DNA of 64,000 bases from Denitratimonas yunnanensis (SeqCode) (GTDB taxonomy: Bacteria > Pseudomonadota > Gammaproteobacteria > Xanthomonadales > Xanthomonadaceae): contig JAPMLR010000002.1 in NCBI GenBank assembly GCA_026410415.1, forward strand, positions 248,001-312,000, in the 5' to 3' direction. Below, one piece after another: positions 9,757-18,054 of this stretch. The notes under the pieces were generated by a model. That model saw nothing but the letters and a program-made list of their open reading frames with translations. It was not told where the DNA came from and did no database searches. Positions within the stretch are counted from its first letter, which is position 1. Each line of letters starts with the position of its first letter. A program made the translations under genes and the position numbers.

Positions 9757-10314
9757 TCACCACACGTTGCCGTAGCCACGGCGTCGCGCGCGCTCCAGAA
9801 GCGCATCACGATCGCGTTCGCGTCGGTCCAGATCGTTGCGGACATAGCGCAGGCGCTGCTCCGCGATGTCGCGTGCGGAGGCAGTGGTCTTCTCGTCGGC
9901 GATTTCCTTGCGCAGGGATTCGATCTCCTGCTCCAGTTGCGCCAGCTCCTGCTCCGCCAGATGCACATCCCGTCCCAGATCGTACGCGGCCAGGAAATCG
10001 CCCTCGGTGTCCGACGGGCATTGGCGGTAGTAGGTGCCTCCATCCCGGCCCAGCGTGAAAGCGCGTAGCGGCGTGCAGAATTCCCGCAGCCCTTCGGTGT
10101 AGCCGGCGTCATAGGCGCGCCCGTCCACGCCCAGGCCGTGCTTGGCACAGGCTTTTCCGTGGTCGGACAGACGCTCGGAGGTGTGACCGCTGCGGCCATC
10201 CCGTGCGCCGATGGCGTACCAATCGCCACGCTGGCACTCCGATTCGCTCAACGTCGCGCAGCCGCCAAGCGCCAGAACAAGCGCCATGGTCGCGAAAACC
10301 CGGATCCCTCTCAT
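9757..10314 (-). CDS. DUF2799-family lipoprotein
   Basis: This 185-residue predicted outer-membrane or periplasmic lipoprotein begins MRGIRVFATMALVLALGGC, with lipobox LGGC and acylated Cys19. The body matches DUF2799, with ECQRGDWYAIGARDG, a conserved KACAKHG, AYDAGYTEGLREFC, and a CPSDTEGDFLAAYDLGR segment. The last 60 residues are strongly charged (ELAQLEQEIESLRKEIADEK) and should form a coiled coil. The ATG at 10314 is chosen because it gives the signal peptide; longer readings upstream run through the yicC gene on the other strand. No function is known for the family. It is transcribed divergently from yicC across a 138-bp gap. Confidence 0.82.
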   Translation of the reverse strand: MRGIRVFATMALVLALGGCATLSESECQRGDWYAIGARDGRSGHTSERLSDHGKACAKHGLGVDGRAYDAGYTEGLREFCTPLRAFTLGRDGGTYYRQCPSDTEGDFLAAYDLGRDVHLAEQELAQLEQEIESLRKEIADEKTTASARDIAEQRLRYVRNDLDRRERDRDALLERARRRGYGNVW

Positions 10315-10452
10315 GTCGAAGATTTCCCCAAAGAACGATGTCACATGCACCTTGCAACACGCGCGATAGTGCCAGAGCGCACGATACACCGCGGCTGCCC
10401 GCGTCGATCCGGTAAGCTGCGCGACTTGGCAAACAGCAATCAGGACAACCCG

Positions 10453-11319
10453 ATGATCCGCAGCATGACCGCGTTCGCCTCGGTGGAACGCGCTACCGCG
10501 TGGGGTACCCTCAGCGCCGAACTGCGCGCCGTGAACCACCGATACCTGGAGTTCTCGTTGCGTGCCCCCGACGACTTGCGTGGTCTGGAGCCGGTGATTC
10601 GCGAGCGGGTGGCAGGAAAGGTGCAGCGCGGCAAAGTGGAGATGTCGCTGCGGCTCAAATCCGCCGCGTCTGCGTCGGCGCGTGAGTTGCGTCTGGATGA
10701 TGAACTCCTCGACAGATTGGCGCAGGCCGCCACGCGTCAGGCGGGCCAGTTTCCCAATCTGCATGTGAATTTCACCGATCTGCTCGCGTTTCCGGGCGTA
10801 CTGGAACAGAACGGCCCCGATCCCGCAGGCCTGCATGCCGAAGCACTCGCCGTGATCGACGCCACGATCGACGAGTTCTGTGCAGCGCGTGAGCGCGAGG
10901 GCGCCAAACTCGCCGCCGTGTTGCGGGAAAAGCTCGATGGCATCGAAACCGCATGTGCCAATGTGCGCCAATGGCTGCCGGAGATCCGTGCCGGCTTGCG
11001 AGCACGTCTGGAAGCACGTTTTGCCGAGCTTGCGCCCGCACTGGACCCTGGCCGGCTCGAACAGGAGTTCGTGCTGTGGCTGCAGAAGCTGGACGTGGAC
11101 GAGGAACTGGATCGCCTCACCACCCACATAGGCGAAGCGCGCCGCGTGCTCGGCCTCAAGGAAGCCGTGGGCCGTCGCCTTGACTTTCTGATGCAGGAAT
11201 TCAACCGCGAAGCGAACACGCTCGGCTCCAAGTCCGTGGACAGCCGTACCAGTCAGATTGCGGTGGAGCTCAAGGTGCTGATCGAGCAGATGCGCGAGCA
11301 GGTGCAGAATTTGGAGTGA
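10453..11319 (+). CDS. yicC: YicC/YloC family endoribonuclease
   Basis: The 288-residue product starts MIRSMTAFASVE and has the family core VNHRYLEFSLRAPDDLRGLEP at the N-terminus. The C-terminal block FLMQEFNREANTLGSKS is followed by VELKVLIEQMREQVQNLE. YicC proteins are recently recognised cytoplasmic RNases, implicated in E. coli in turnover of the sRNA RyhB. I use the ATG at 10453, which matches the conserved start; in-frame starts further upstream would overlap the divergent lipoprotein gene. In many proteobacteria yicC sits beside gmk and rph. Here gmk is absent and rph lies on the other side of the lipoprotein gene. A strong terminator follows. Confidence 0.93.
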   Translation: MIRSMTAFASVERATAWGTLSAELRAVNHRYLEFSLRAPDDLRGLEPVIRERVAGKVQRGKVEMSLRLKSAASASARELRLDDELLDRLAQAATRQAGQFPNLHVNFTDLLAFPGVLEQNGPDPAGLHAEALAVIDATIDEFCAAREREGAKLAAVLREKLDGIETACANVRQWLPEIRAGLRARLEARFAELAPALDPGRLEQEFVLWLQKLDVDEELDRLTTHIGEARRVLGLKEAVGRRLDFLMQEFNREANTLGSKSVDSRTSQIAVELKVLIEQMREQVQNLE

Positions 11320-11382
11320 GGTGCATTCGGCTCTCGGACCGCGACTCGGCGGCAGGAACGGGTTTTGGCGCCCGCCAAAGCA

Positions 11383-11408
11383 GAAACCCCGGCGTTGGCC
11401 GGGGTTTC
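11383..11408. terminator. Strong bidirectional terminator hairpin (yicC / ubiB)
   Basis: Perfect 11-bp inverted repeat GAAACCCCGGC (11383-11393) and GCCGGGGTTTC (11398-11408) with loop GTTG, 64 bases after yicC and facing the convergent ubiB. The stem carries A/T ends on both sides. From here to 11582 I see no gene, only a short palindrome CCACTG-CACATG-CAGTGG near 11500. Confidence 0.7.
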
Positions 11409-11582
11409 GTTGAGTGGTTCTGGCCGGGAGTGGTAGGCCCGGGCTATACCCAGTGGCTGATCCACGTCCCATCCGGCATGGATCACCTCTGGCGGCAATC
11501 CACTGCACATGCAGTGGTATCTGAAAAATCCTCATCCGGCTCAGGTGGAGCATTGCGTCAATCGACGGCTGGGCCGCCGATT

Positions 11583-13262
11583 TCAGGGGGGCGGTGAGCG
11601 CCGTGTCGCGCCGAGAAACGCCAGCAGCGCCCCGGTGGCTGTTGCCCAGGCGCTGATCGGCAGGTCCAGCCACCGCGGGCCATTGGCATCGAAGGCGAAC
11701 AGCACGCAAGCGCCGACCAGCAGGCCGCTGCCGAGTACGCCACGCACGATGCGGCGCGGCGTGTCATTGGCGGCGCGGGCGAGTGCGGCCAGATCGTGCG
11801 AGCGCAGCTGTACCGCATGTTCTCCATCCACCTGTTGCGTGAGCCAGGCATGCACCAGACGCGGCATGTCGGGTGCGGTGGACATCAGTTCCGGCAGCCG
11901 GCGACGGAATTCACGGCGCAGGCGTGCCGGGCTGTAGCGCTCGCGCAGGATGCGTTCGAGCACCGGCCGGGCAACCGCCCACACGTCGAGGTCCGGATCG
12001 AGCAGTCGAGCGAGCCCTTCGACGTTGAGCAGGGTTTTTTGCATGAGGATGAGTTGGGGCTGCAAGGTCAATTCGTAGCGTTGCGCCGTGCGGAACAACT
12101 TGAGCAGCACTTCCCCGAGTGAAAATTCCGACAGGGGGCGGGTGAAGTACGGCTCGCAGACGGCACGTGCGGCGGCCTCCAGTTCCTCGGTGCGGACGTG
12201 CGTGGGCATCCAGCCGGCGGCCAGGTGCAGTTCGGCGATACGGCGGTAGTCGCGGCGGAAGATCGCCATGAAGTTCTCGGCCAGCCAGTATTGGTCGCGT
12301 GGCGAGAGTTGGCCGACGATACCGAAGTCCAGTGCGATGAAACGCGGATCGGTGGCGCGCGAGGGATCCGGGTCCACCCAGATGTTGCCGGCATGCGCAT
12401 CGGCGTGAAAGAAGTTGTCGCGGAACACCTGTTCGTAGAAGACCCGAACCGCCTTGGCCGCCAGCGCCCTGCGATCGATGCCGGCAGCGTCCAGCGCGAC
12501 GATGTTGTCCGAGGCGATGCCGCGCACTCGCTCCAGCGTCAGCACGCTTTCACGCGTGTGGCTCCAGACGATGCCCGGAATGTACAGATCCGGTGATCCT
12601 TGCCAGTGGCGACTCAACACGCTGGCGTTGGCGCCTTCACGCTGCAGATCCAGCTCCGCCTGCAAGGTGGCTTCGATTTCATCCACCACGGCATTGGGGC
12701 GAATCCGGTGTGCACGTGGATGATGCTTTTCCACCAGTCCGGCGAGTGTGCGCATCAGGGTGATGTCGGCCTGGATGCGGGTGTGGATATCGGGTCGCAG
12801 CACCTTGACCACCACTTCGCGGCCATCGGCGAGCGTCGCCGCGTGCACCTGTGCGATGGAGGCCGATGCCAGCGGTTCGTTGTCGAACGCTGCAAACAGC
12901 GCGTCGACCGGACCGCCGAGCGCGTCTTCGATTTGGCGCCGGGCGGTGGCTGTGTCGAATGGCGCCACCTGATCGCGCAGCATCGCCAGTTCATCGGCGA
13001 CATCCGGCGGCATGATGTCGCGTCGGGTGGACAGCACTTGCCCGAACTTCACGAAGATCGGACCGAGCTCCTGCAATGCGAGGCGCAGTCGCGCACCTCG
13101 CGACATTGCCGCAACTTCGGCGGAGGGGCGTGGTGCCAGTGGCCGCAGCAAGGCCATGCGCCGCTCCAGTGACGTGCCGACGAAAAGCTCGTCGAGACGG
13201 TAGCGCAGCAGGATGCGGCCTACCTGCCAGACTCGGTGCGCGCCGCGCAGGCGGCTCAACAT
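11583..13262 (-). CDS. ubiB: UbiB/ABC1 atypical kinase, ubiquinone biosynthesis
   Basis: A membrane-anchored atypical protein-kinase-like ATPase that supports ubiquinone synthesis. The 559-residue product has the signature K-x-G-Q motif ([11 protein letters not shown]), an Ala-rich nucleotide loop ([11 protein letters not shown]), the ATP lysine region [21 protein letters not shown] in the catalytic loop (many UbiB proteins have HADPHPGN) and the metal-binding LDFGIVG. Two C-terminal hydrophobic helices anchor it. I chose the ATG at 13262, which gives [27 protein letters not shown], matches the family start and has AAGGACG upstream. The aminotransferase gene ends 16 bp before it, so the two are probably co-transcribed. 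Confidence 0.9.
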   Translation of the reverse strand: MLSRLRGAHRVWQVGRILLRYRLDELFVGTSLERRMALLRPLAPRPSAEVAAMSRGARLRLALQELGPIFVKFGQVLSTRRDIMPPDVADELAMLRDQVAPFDTATARRQIEDALGGPVDALFAAFDNEPLASASIAQVHAATLADGREVVVKVLRPDIHTRIQADITLMRTLAGLVEKHHPRAHRIRPNAVVDEIEATLQAELDLQREGANASVLSRHWQGSPDLYIPGIVWSHTRESVLTLERVRGIASDNIVALDAAGIDRRALAAKAVRVFYEQVFRDNFFHADAHAGNIWVDPDPSRATDPRFIALDFGIVGQLSPRDQYWLAENFMAIFRRDYRRIAELHLAAGWMPTHVRTEELEAAARAVCEPYFTRPLSEFSLGEVLLKLFRTAQRYELTLQPQLILMQKTLLNVEGLARLLDPDLDVWAVARPVLERILRERYSPARLRREFRRRLPELMSTAPDMPRLVHAWLTQQVDGEHAVQLRSHDLAALARAANDTPRRIVRGVLGSGLLVGACVLFAFDANGPRWLDLPISAWATATGALLAFLGATRRSPPP

Positions 13263-13278
13263 GCGGATCGTCCTTGCG

Positions 13279-14400
13279 TCATGCGCTGCGGCCCAACACG
13301 TCGGACAGCGCATCAAGTACGCGATCCACCGCCTCGGGACGGCTGGACGCGCCCATCAGGCCGATGCGCCAGATCTTTCCGGCGAGCGGCCCGAGGCCGG
13401 CGCCGATTTCAATGCCATGCTTTTCCAGCAGCGCGCGACGAACACCGGCTTCGTCCACACCATCGGGGACGACGACGGCATTGAGTTGCGGCAGGCGGTA
13501 CTGCTCATCCACCAGCAGAGCGAGATCCAGACGTTGCAGTCCGTCACGCAGCCGCTCGTGATTGGCCCGATGGCGTGCCCATGCTGCCTGCAGGCCTTCC
13601 TCGTGCAGCATCGTCAACGACTCATGCAGTGCGTAGAGCATGTTCACTGGCGCGGTGTGGTGATAGCTGCGGCCACCGGAGCCGTCCCAGTAGGCCATGA
13701 CCAGGCTGGTGTCGAGGAACCAGCTCTGTACCGGCGTCCTGCGCGCCTTCACCGCGTCGGTGGCACGCGCACTGAAACTCAGGGGCGAAAGGCCGGGCGG
13801 TGCGGAGAGACATTTCTGCGAACCCGAATAGATCGCATCGATTCCCCAGCCATCCACATCCAACTCGATCCCGCCAAGGCTCGTGACCGCATCCACGATG
13901 CTCAACGCGCCGTGTTCGTGCGCCAGCCGGCACAGCGTGGCGGCATCCGAGCGGGCGCCGGTGGAGGTTTCCGCGTGGACGAACGCCACGGCCTTGGCAC
14001 CGGGGTTGGCATGCAACGCTGCTTCCACCTTCTCCGGGGCGACGGGCTTGCCGAAATCATCGTCCACCATCACCGCGTGGGCGCCAACGCGCAGCACGTT
14101 TTCGCGCATGCGCCCGCCGAACACGCCGTTGCGGCAGACGATCACGGTATCGCCGGGTTCGATCAGGTTGACGAAACAGGCTTCCATGCCGGCCGAGCCA
14201 GGTGCGGAAACCGGGATGGTCAGGGGGTTGCTGGTCTGGAAGGTCTGACGCAGCAGATCCTTGAGCGCGTCCATCATCCCGACGAAGGCCGGATCGAGAT
14301 GGCCGATGGTGGGGCGGGCGAGTGCATCGAGGATGCGTTGCGGCACGTCGGACGGGCCGGGACCGAGCAGCAGGCGGCACGGTGGGTGGAAGCTGGGCAT
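13279..14400 (-). CDS. Class V aminotransferase, alanine/serine-glyoxylate type
   Basis: A 373-residue PLP-dependent enzyme of the alanine-glyoxylate/serine-glyoxylate aminotransferase family. Visible family features are [15 protein letters not shown] at the N-terminus, [15 protein letters not shown], the PLP-contact region [37 protein letters not shown] with the PLP-binding Asp, and [11 protein letters not shown] with the Schiff-base lysine (about Lys196). It probably moves an amino group onto glyoxylate in the cytoplasm. The exact donor (alanine, serine, or a purine-catabolism substrate) cannot be decided from sequence. It lies 16 bp upstream of ubiB. The roughly 400-bp gap before it should hold its promoter. 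Confidence 0.88.
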   Translation of the reverse strand: MPSFHPPCRLLLGPGPSDVPQRILDALARPTIGHLDPAFVGMMDALKDLLRQTFQTSNPLTIPVSAPGSAGMEACFVNLIEPGDTVIVCRNGVFGGRMRENVLRVGAHAVMVDDDFGKPVAPEKVEAALHANPGAKAVAFVHAETSTGARSDAATLCRLAHEHGALSIVDAVTSLGGIELDVDGWGIDAIYSGSQKCLSAPPGLSPLSFSARATDAVKARRTPVQSWFLDTSLVMAYWDGSGGRSYHHTAPVNMLYALHESLTMLHEEGLQAAWARHRANHERLRDGLQRLDLALLVDEQYRLPQLNAVVVPDGVDEAGVRRALLEKHGIEIGAGLGPLAGKIWRIGLMGASSRPEAVDRVLDALSDVLGRSA

Positions 14401-14802
14401 CGGAGGCGAACACCAAACGGATGGAACTCTAGTTTAGCCCTTGGGAGCCGGCCCGGCCGCACCGTGCCAGGACAATCTCGGCAGCGGGAAAAGTCGAGGA
14501 TTTCCGTCAGTTGCAAGGCGTGGTTTCGAGCCAGAGCGCAAGCAGCGACCGCCGGGGCCGACAACCGCTCCGCAACCGTGATGGATGCCGGCAGCATTCT
14601 CGACCGCCCGAGCGTGCCCGGGGGTACGAACTCGGAGTGCCCGGGCATGCAGGCCCCCGGCTCCGGCCTGGCGGATGATTTCCAGGCTTCGTGTAGCGTG
14701 TGGATGACGCTGTCCTGTGATCAGTCGGGCGGAAAACCCGGAGCATGGCCGTCATGTGTGGTCATGCTCCGGGGCAAGTCTCTGACGCATCTTGTCCGAT
14801 GC
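14401..14802. other. 402-bp intergenic region with an inverted repeat
   Basis: I see no gene here. It separates the aminotransferase start (promoter side at 14401) from the end of the VWA gene. The only clear structure is an 11-bp inverted repeat at 14737-14773, CCCGGAGCATG and CATGCTCCGGG around a 15-base loop. It lies about 30 bases after the VWA stop on the minus strand and may act as that gene's terminator, although no T-run follows. Confidence 0.5.
14737..14773 (-). terminator. Inverted repeat after the VWA gene
   Basis: Perfect 11-bp arms (14737-14747 and 14763-14773), loop of 15 bases, 30 bases past the stop codon of the minus-strand VWA gene. No T-tract is present, so this is a weak terminator call. 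Confidence 0.3.
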
Positions 14803-16533
14803 TCAGGGGCCGGCAACGATGCGTACTCGCGTACGCGCCACGACTTCGCCGCCCAGATGGAATACCAGATCCCAGTCGCCGGGAGTTTCCGGGGTATGGA
14901 ACGAAACCGTGTCGCCGCTCTCGGGGACGTAGGACCAGCCGTGGTACTCACTGCCGTCGCCTCCTGCGGGCACGAAACCGATCCAGTGGCCGTTGCCGCG
15001 TGGGCCGCTGAAGCCGACCTGGATGTGTGTGGCGGCCGGATAGGTGGCTTCGGCCTTCAGCGCGATGCGGGCCGGTGTCACCTTCACCGGCTGCGATGCA
15101 GCGATGCGATCGCTTTCGAAAAGCACATAGCGGTACTCGTAGTCACCCGGTTCCGCCGGTGCGGTGACGGTCAGCGTCGAGTTCGGCCCCTGCGGTCGGC
15201 CGTAGCCGCCGCCCACATAGGCCCCCGGATCGCTGCCGGCTGGCGCGAAACCGATCCAGTGGCTGCTGCCTGACGGGCCCTGAGCCTGGATCGTGACGCG
15301 ATCGCCGGCCATCACTTCCACCGGCCCGCTGACCGCGGCCTCGGCGGCGATCACCGTGATCGGCCGGCTGGCGATCACGCGCTCGCTTTCGTTGAGCACA
15401 TAACGCAGTTCGTAGTCGCCTGCCTCGGCCGGCACCCTCAGGCGAAGTTCGCTGCGTGACCCGACGGGACGGGCGTAGTGGTTGCCGATGTAGGCGCCGG
15501 TGTCGGCACCGGCGTGGACGAAGCCGATCCAGTGGCCCGACGCCACCGGGCCTTCGGCCACGATGTCGATTTCGCTTCCGGCAGACGCCGTGGCCGGGGC
15601 CTCGATGCGGGCCTGGGCATCGCCGACGATGAGGGGCAATCGCGCCAGCACGCTTTTCTCCCGCCTCGGGCTGACATAACGCAGCTCGTACTGGCCGGCG
15701 CTGGCCGGCATGTCGACGCTGACCCGGCCGTTGCCTTCGCCTTCTGGCACGTAAGCGTAGGTCAGGTAGTGGCCATCCGGTGCCTCGGGCGACGTCACGG
15801 TGATGAAGTCGCCTTTGTCGGCAGGACCGCTCCAGTCGATCGCCAGCGGTTGCACGATGTGCGCCGTGCCCTGCGGCACGAGCGTGGCGCTGGCCGGCAG
15901 TGGTGCCGGCGCGGTGCTGGCACTGACCGCTCCCTGCATCGCGGCGCCCAGTTCATGCGCGTCGCGGGCATTGAAGTAGCGACCGCCGGTGTTCTCGGCC
16001 AGACAGCGCAACTGGGCCTGATGCGCGGGGTTCTGCACATCGAAGCCGATCACGTGCGCGGTGAAGTCCACGCCGGATGTCTCCAGCTCGGCACCGACCG
16101 CACAAGGATCCAGATGGCAGGTTTCCTCGCCATCGCTGATCAGCACGACAGTGGCTTTCTGTTCGCTGGATTTCAGCGCCTGCGCTGCATCGATGACCGC
16201 CTGCGACAGCGGCGTCATGCCCTTGGGATGGAGTGCCCGGACCTGGGCCATGAATCGGTCGGCATCCAGTGGTCCCAGCGGGATCAGGGCTTGAATGTCG
16301 GCGCAGTCGCCCTTGCGGTTGTGGCCGTAGGCGACCAGGGCGATGTGGTCGTCCGGGTTCCAGTCGGCGACGATGCCGCCCACGGCCTCGCGCGCGATCT
16401 CGATCTTGGCGCGGCCCGCTATTTGGCCCCACATCGAGCCTGAGGCATCGAGCACGATGGCGACATTTTCGCTCGCCGTCACCGGACAGCATGCAAGCAG
16501 GGACGACAACAGCATCAATCGGGACGGGCGCAT
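14803..16533 (-). CDS. Secreted von Willebrand factor A protein with four tandem beta repeats
   Basis: This 576-residue exported protein has a signal peptide (MRPSRLMLLSSLLACCPVTA) and then a VWA domain (about 23-200). The MIDAS metal site is intact: DASGSMWGQ, the Thr of GMTPLSQAV, and SDGEETCHLDPC with the Asp. Four repeats of roughly 85-90 residues follow, each built on HWIGF(V/A)PAG-x-D ... Y ... P-x-x-GDYELRYVL; the first is the most diverged. The ATG at 16533 has GGAG upstream; a TTG four codons earlier is the alternative. A function in binding extracellular protein or surface is inferred from the VWA class. The start of the minus-strand DUF2785 gene is over 1 kb upstream and its stop is 95 bp upstream. 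Confidence 0.85.
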   Translation of the reverse strand: MRPSRLMLLSSLLACCPVTASENVAIVLDASGSMWGQIAGRAKIEIAREAVGGIVADWNPDDHIALVAYGHNRKGDCADIQALIPLGPLDADRFMAQVRALHPKGMTPLSQAVIDAAQALKSSEQKATVVLISDGEETCHLDPCAVGAELETSGVDFTAHVIGFDVQNPAHQAQLRCLAENTGGRYFNARDAHELGAAMQGAVSASTAPAPLPASATLVPQGTAHIVQPLAIDWSGPADKGDFITVTSPEAPDGHYLTYAYVPEGEGNGRVSVDMPASAGQYELRYVSPRREKSVLARLPLIVGDAQARIEAPATASAGSEIDIVAEGPVASGHWIGFVHAGADTGAYIGNHYARPVGSRSELRLRVPAEAGDYELRYVLNESERVIASRPITVIAAEAAVSGPVEVMAGDRVTIQAQGPSGSSHWIGFAPAGSDPGAYVGGGYGRPQGPNSTLTVTAPAEPGDYEYRYVLFESDRIAASQPVKVTPARIALKAEATYPAATHIQVGFSGPRGNGHWIGFVPAGGDGSEYHGWSYVPESGDTVSFHTPETPGDWDLVFHLGGEVVARTRVRIVAGP

Positions 16534-16628
16534 CGGAAGCTCCAATCGGGCGGGTTAGCGGGAAAGGTACGGTGAGCGATGCGGAAACCGGACATTGCCC
16601 CATGCGCAACCCTCCGCGCCCGAACGGA

Positions 16629-17546
16629 TCAGGGCAGCGCCTTCATCGCCTCGACGGCCTCCGTTTGCAGGTCGGCGTAGGCGGGATGCGGGTTGGCGGA
16701 AAGCTGCGCATTGAGCGACGCGAGAAACCCGTGCAGATTGTGCCGCCGTGCGATCCAGCCGCTGTCGCGCCAAGCGATCGAGGCATCGCCCAAGCGCTCC
16801 GAAATCCCCGAAAACCACGCACGCCACTCATCCCGCGCGTGAAGTCGGCGGCCGGCGATGTGCAGCACCGGCCGGGCAAGCCGCTCGTACTCTCCTTCCA
16901 CGTAGGCATGCCCGGATGCGGGAACGACCTGATCTGCCACGCTGGCCAGCATCAGATCGGCCTGCGCCTTGTCCAGCGCCGGATTGAGCGCGAGTTGCAT
17001 CAGCCAGTCCGAACCATGCGCGACACCGTGTCTCCAGCCGTGTGCTGCATCGAAGCCACGATAGTCGTCGATGTCGCGCAGATACGAGCAGGCACGTTCC
17101 ACCATCGCTTCCCGCTCGGCTTGCGTCATCCATGCGGCAATGCGGTCGGTACGAGACACCTCGGCCAGCAACAGCGCCGCGAAGGGTTTGCCGAAGCCCT
17201 CGCCGTCCTCGCGTTCCAGACGCGCGAAGCCCGCATCCCGCAGTGTGCGCAACGTGTGGGTATCCAGTGCGCCCGCCCGCATCCAGCCCGACAGGAGGCC
17301 AAAGCCGAGGTCATCGCGCAGCACCGGATCACTGGCGTCCATGCACGCGGTGAGCGCCAGCGCCAGGCGAGCACGTTGTCCGGTTTCATCCAGCGACGAA
17401 GCATCGTCCCGCAGCGCGTGCAGGGATTGCTGCGTGGTGCCTTCCGGTGGACAGATGGCTGGTGCGGCGGCGGGAAGCAGAGCGATCAGCGGGGAGAAGA
17501 GTGGCACGGCAGTGATGGGGCGGGAGATGGGGGTGCAGCATCGCAT
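16629..17546 (-). CDS. DUF2785-family exported protein
   Basis: This 305-residue protein has a hydrophobic N-terminus (PLFSPLIALLPAAAPAICPP) that reads as a signal peptide with Ala-x-Ala cleavage. The rest is alpha-helical and Arg/Ala/Leu-rich. The segment YLRDIDDYRGFDAAHGWRHGVAHGSDWLMQLALNP resembles the core of DUF2785, whose proteins have no assigned activity; the paired His residues and acidic neighbours could bind metal, which is inference. It ends 95 bp before the VWA gene on the same strand, so the two may be one transcription unit. Its own promoter must lie between 17547 and the terminator of the small RNA at about 17636. Confidence 0.65.
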   Translation of the reverse strand: MRCCTPISRPITAVPLFSPLIALLPAAAPAICPPEGTTQQSLHALRDDASSLDETGQRARLALALTACMDASDPVLRDDLGFGLLSGWMRAGALDTHTLRTLRDAGFARLEREDGEGFGKPFAALLLAEVSRTDRIAAWMTQAEREAMVERACSYLRDIDDYRGFDAAHGWRHGVAHGSDWLMQLALNPALDKAQADLMLASVADQVVPASGHAYVEGEYERLARPVLHIAGRRLHARDEWRAWFSGISERLGDASIAWRDSGWIARRHNLHGFLASLNAQLSANPHPAYADLQTEAVEAMKALP

Positions 17547-17635
17547 CGAAGCGGCGTGCAGTGCATCCCGCGGAGGCGTCGATCACGGACCGATGGCCGA
17601 TTCTGACATTTGCCGCAAAAATGAGTCGCGGGAAA

Positions 17636-17767
17636 AGAAAAAGCCCCGCAGGCCAGGGGGGGGCCTGCGGGGCTGGGGCTGGAATCGGGCCAGGGGAGAG
17701 CCGATTGATTCCAGCGGATCCACCCGAGGGGGGGCAGGTGGATCACGGGTGGCGTTGCGTCCACCGT
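17636..17767 (-). ncRNA. Candidate sX13-like small RNA with three C-rich hairpin loops
   Basis: Read on the minus strand, three hairpins follow each other. SL1 is GATCCACC/GGTGGATC (17737-17744 with 17717-17724) with a loop containing seven C. SL2 is GCTGGAATC/GATTCCAGC with a loop containing CTCTCCCC. SL3 is a 13-bp stem AGCCCCGCAGGCC/GGCCTGCGGGGCT (17662-17674 with 17642-17654), loop CCCCCCT, followed by TTTTCTTTT, a textbook terminator. An extended -10 (TGC-TAATCT) ends at 17774, giving a transcript of about 130 nt. From memory, Xanthomonas sX13 is a roughly 115-nt sRNA downstream of polA with three hairpins and C-rich loops that pair with G-rich mRNA sites. Position, strand and architecture agree; identity is inferred, and the 5' end is approximate. 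Confidence 0.7.
17642..17674 (-). terminator. Intrinsic terminator (third hairpin of the candidate sRNA)
   Basis: Perfect 13-bp stem with a 7-base C-rich loop (minus-strand reading), followed by TTTTCTTTTCC on the minus strand. It would end the sRNA and any polA read-through transcript. Confidence 0.75.
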
Positions 17768-17773
17768 GTACAT

Positions 17774-17782
17774 AGATTAGCA
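17774..17782 (-). promoter_or_regulatory. Extended -10 promoter of the candidate sRNA
   Basis: On the minus strand the sequence reads TGC-TAATCT: a TGn extension and a -10 with five of six consensus bases. No good -35 hexamer lies 16-18 bp upstream, as is common for extended -10 promoters. Confidence 0.4.
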
Positions 17783-17977
17783 AATGAGGCTGAAGGTTCC
17801 CTGAGTTTTTGATTGTACGAAAGTCGAATTCAGGACGCATTCATTGCGTTGGCAGCGTGCATGGAATCCATGCCGGAAGTCATGATTTGACGCCATTTTT
17901 TGATAATCATGGCTGAATCCGCAGGTGCTCGATGTAAATAAGAGGTAAAGAATGGATGAATATCACGGTTGTCGTGA

Positions 17978-18019
17978 CTTTCGGCACAATCGAGGGGTGC
18001 CTTCCGGCTGTGCCGAAAG
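17978..18019. terminator. Inverted repeat just past the polA stop
   Basis: Perfect 11-bp arms CTTTCGGCACA (17978-17988) and TGTGCCGAAAG (18009-18019) around a 20-base loop, beginning 36 bases after the polA stop on the minus strand. It could terminate polA, but there is no T-run directly after it and the loop is long. Confidence 0.4.
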
Positions 18020-18054
18020 GGTCCTGCAAAAGTCCCCAGCCGGGGGGCGCGACT

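Larger units (their letters stand above)
17547..18054. other. 508-bp intergenic region downstream of polA
   Basis: I find no convincing protein gene here. The right half (17780-17960) is noticeably A+T-richer than its surroundings. The region holds the candidate sX13-like sRNA (17636-17767, minus), its extended -10 promoter, and a further 11-bp inverted repeat at 17978-18019 next to the polA stop. A 26-codon reading frame on the minus strand (start near 17910) lacks a Shine-Dalgarno sequence and I do not call it. Confidence 0.6.

Noticed and set aside
13213..15273. A 686-codon plus-strand frame opposite the aminotransferase and VWA genes
   Set aside because: Runs through two genes and the intergenic region without any domain.
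17833..17910. A 26-codon minus-strand frame beside polA
   Set aside because: No Shine-Dalgarno sequence, no similarity, and it lies upstream of the sRNA promoter where leader function is possible.
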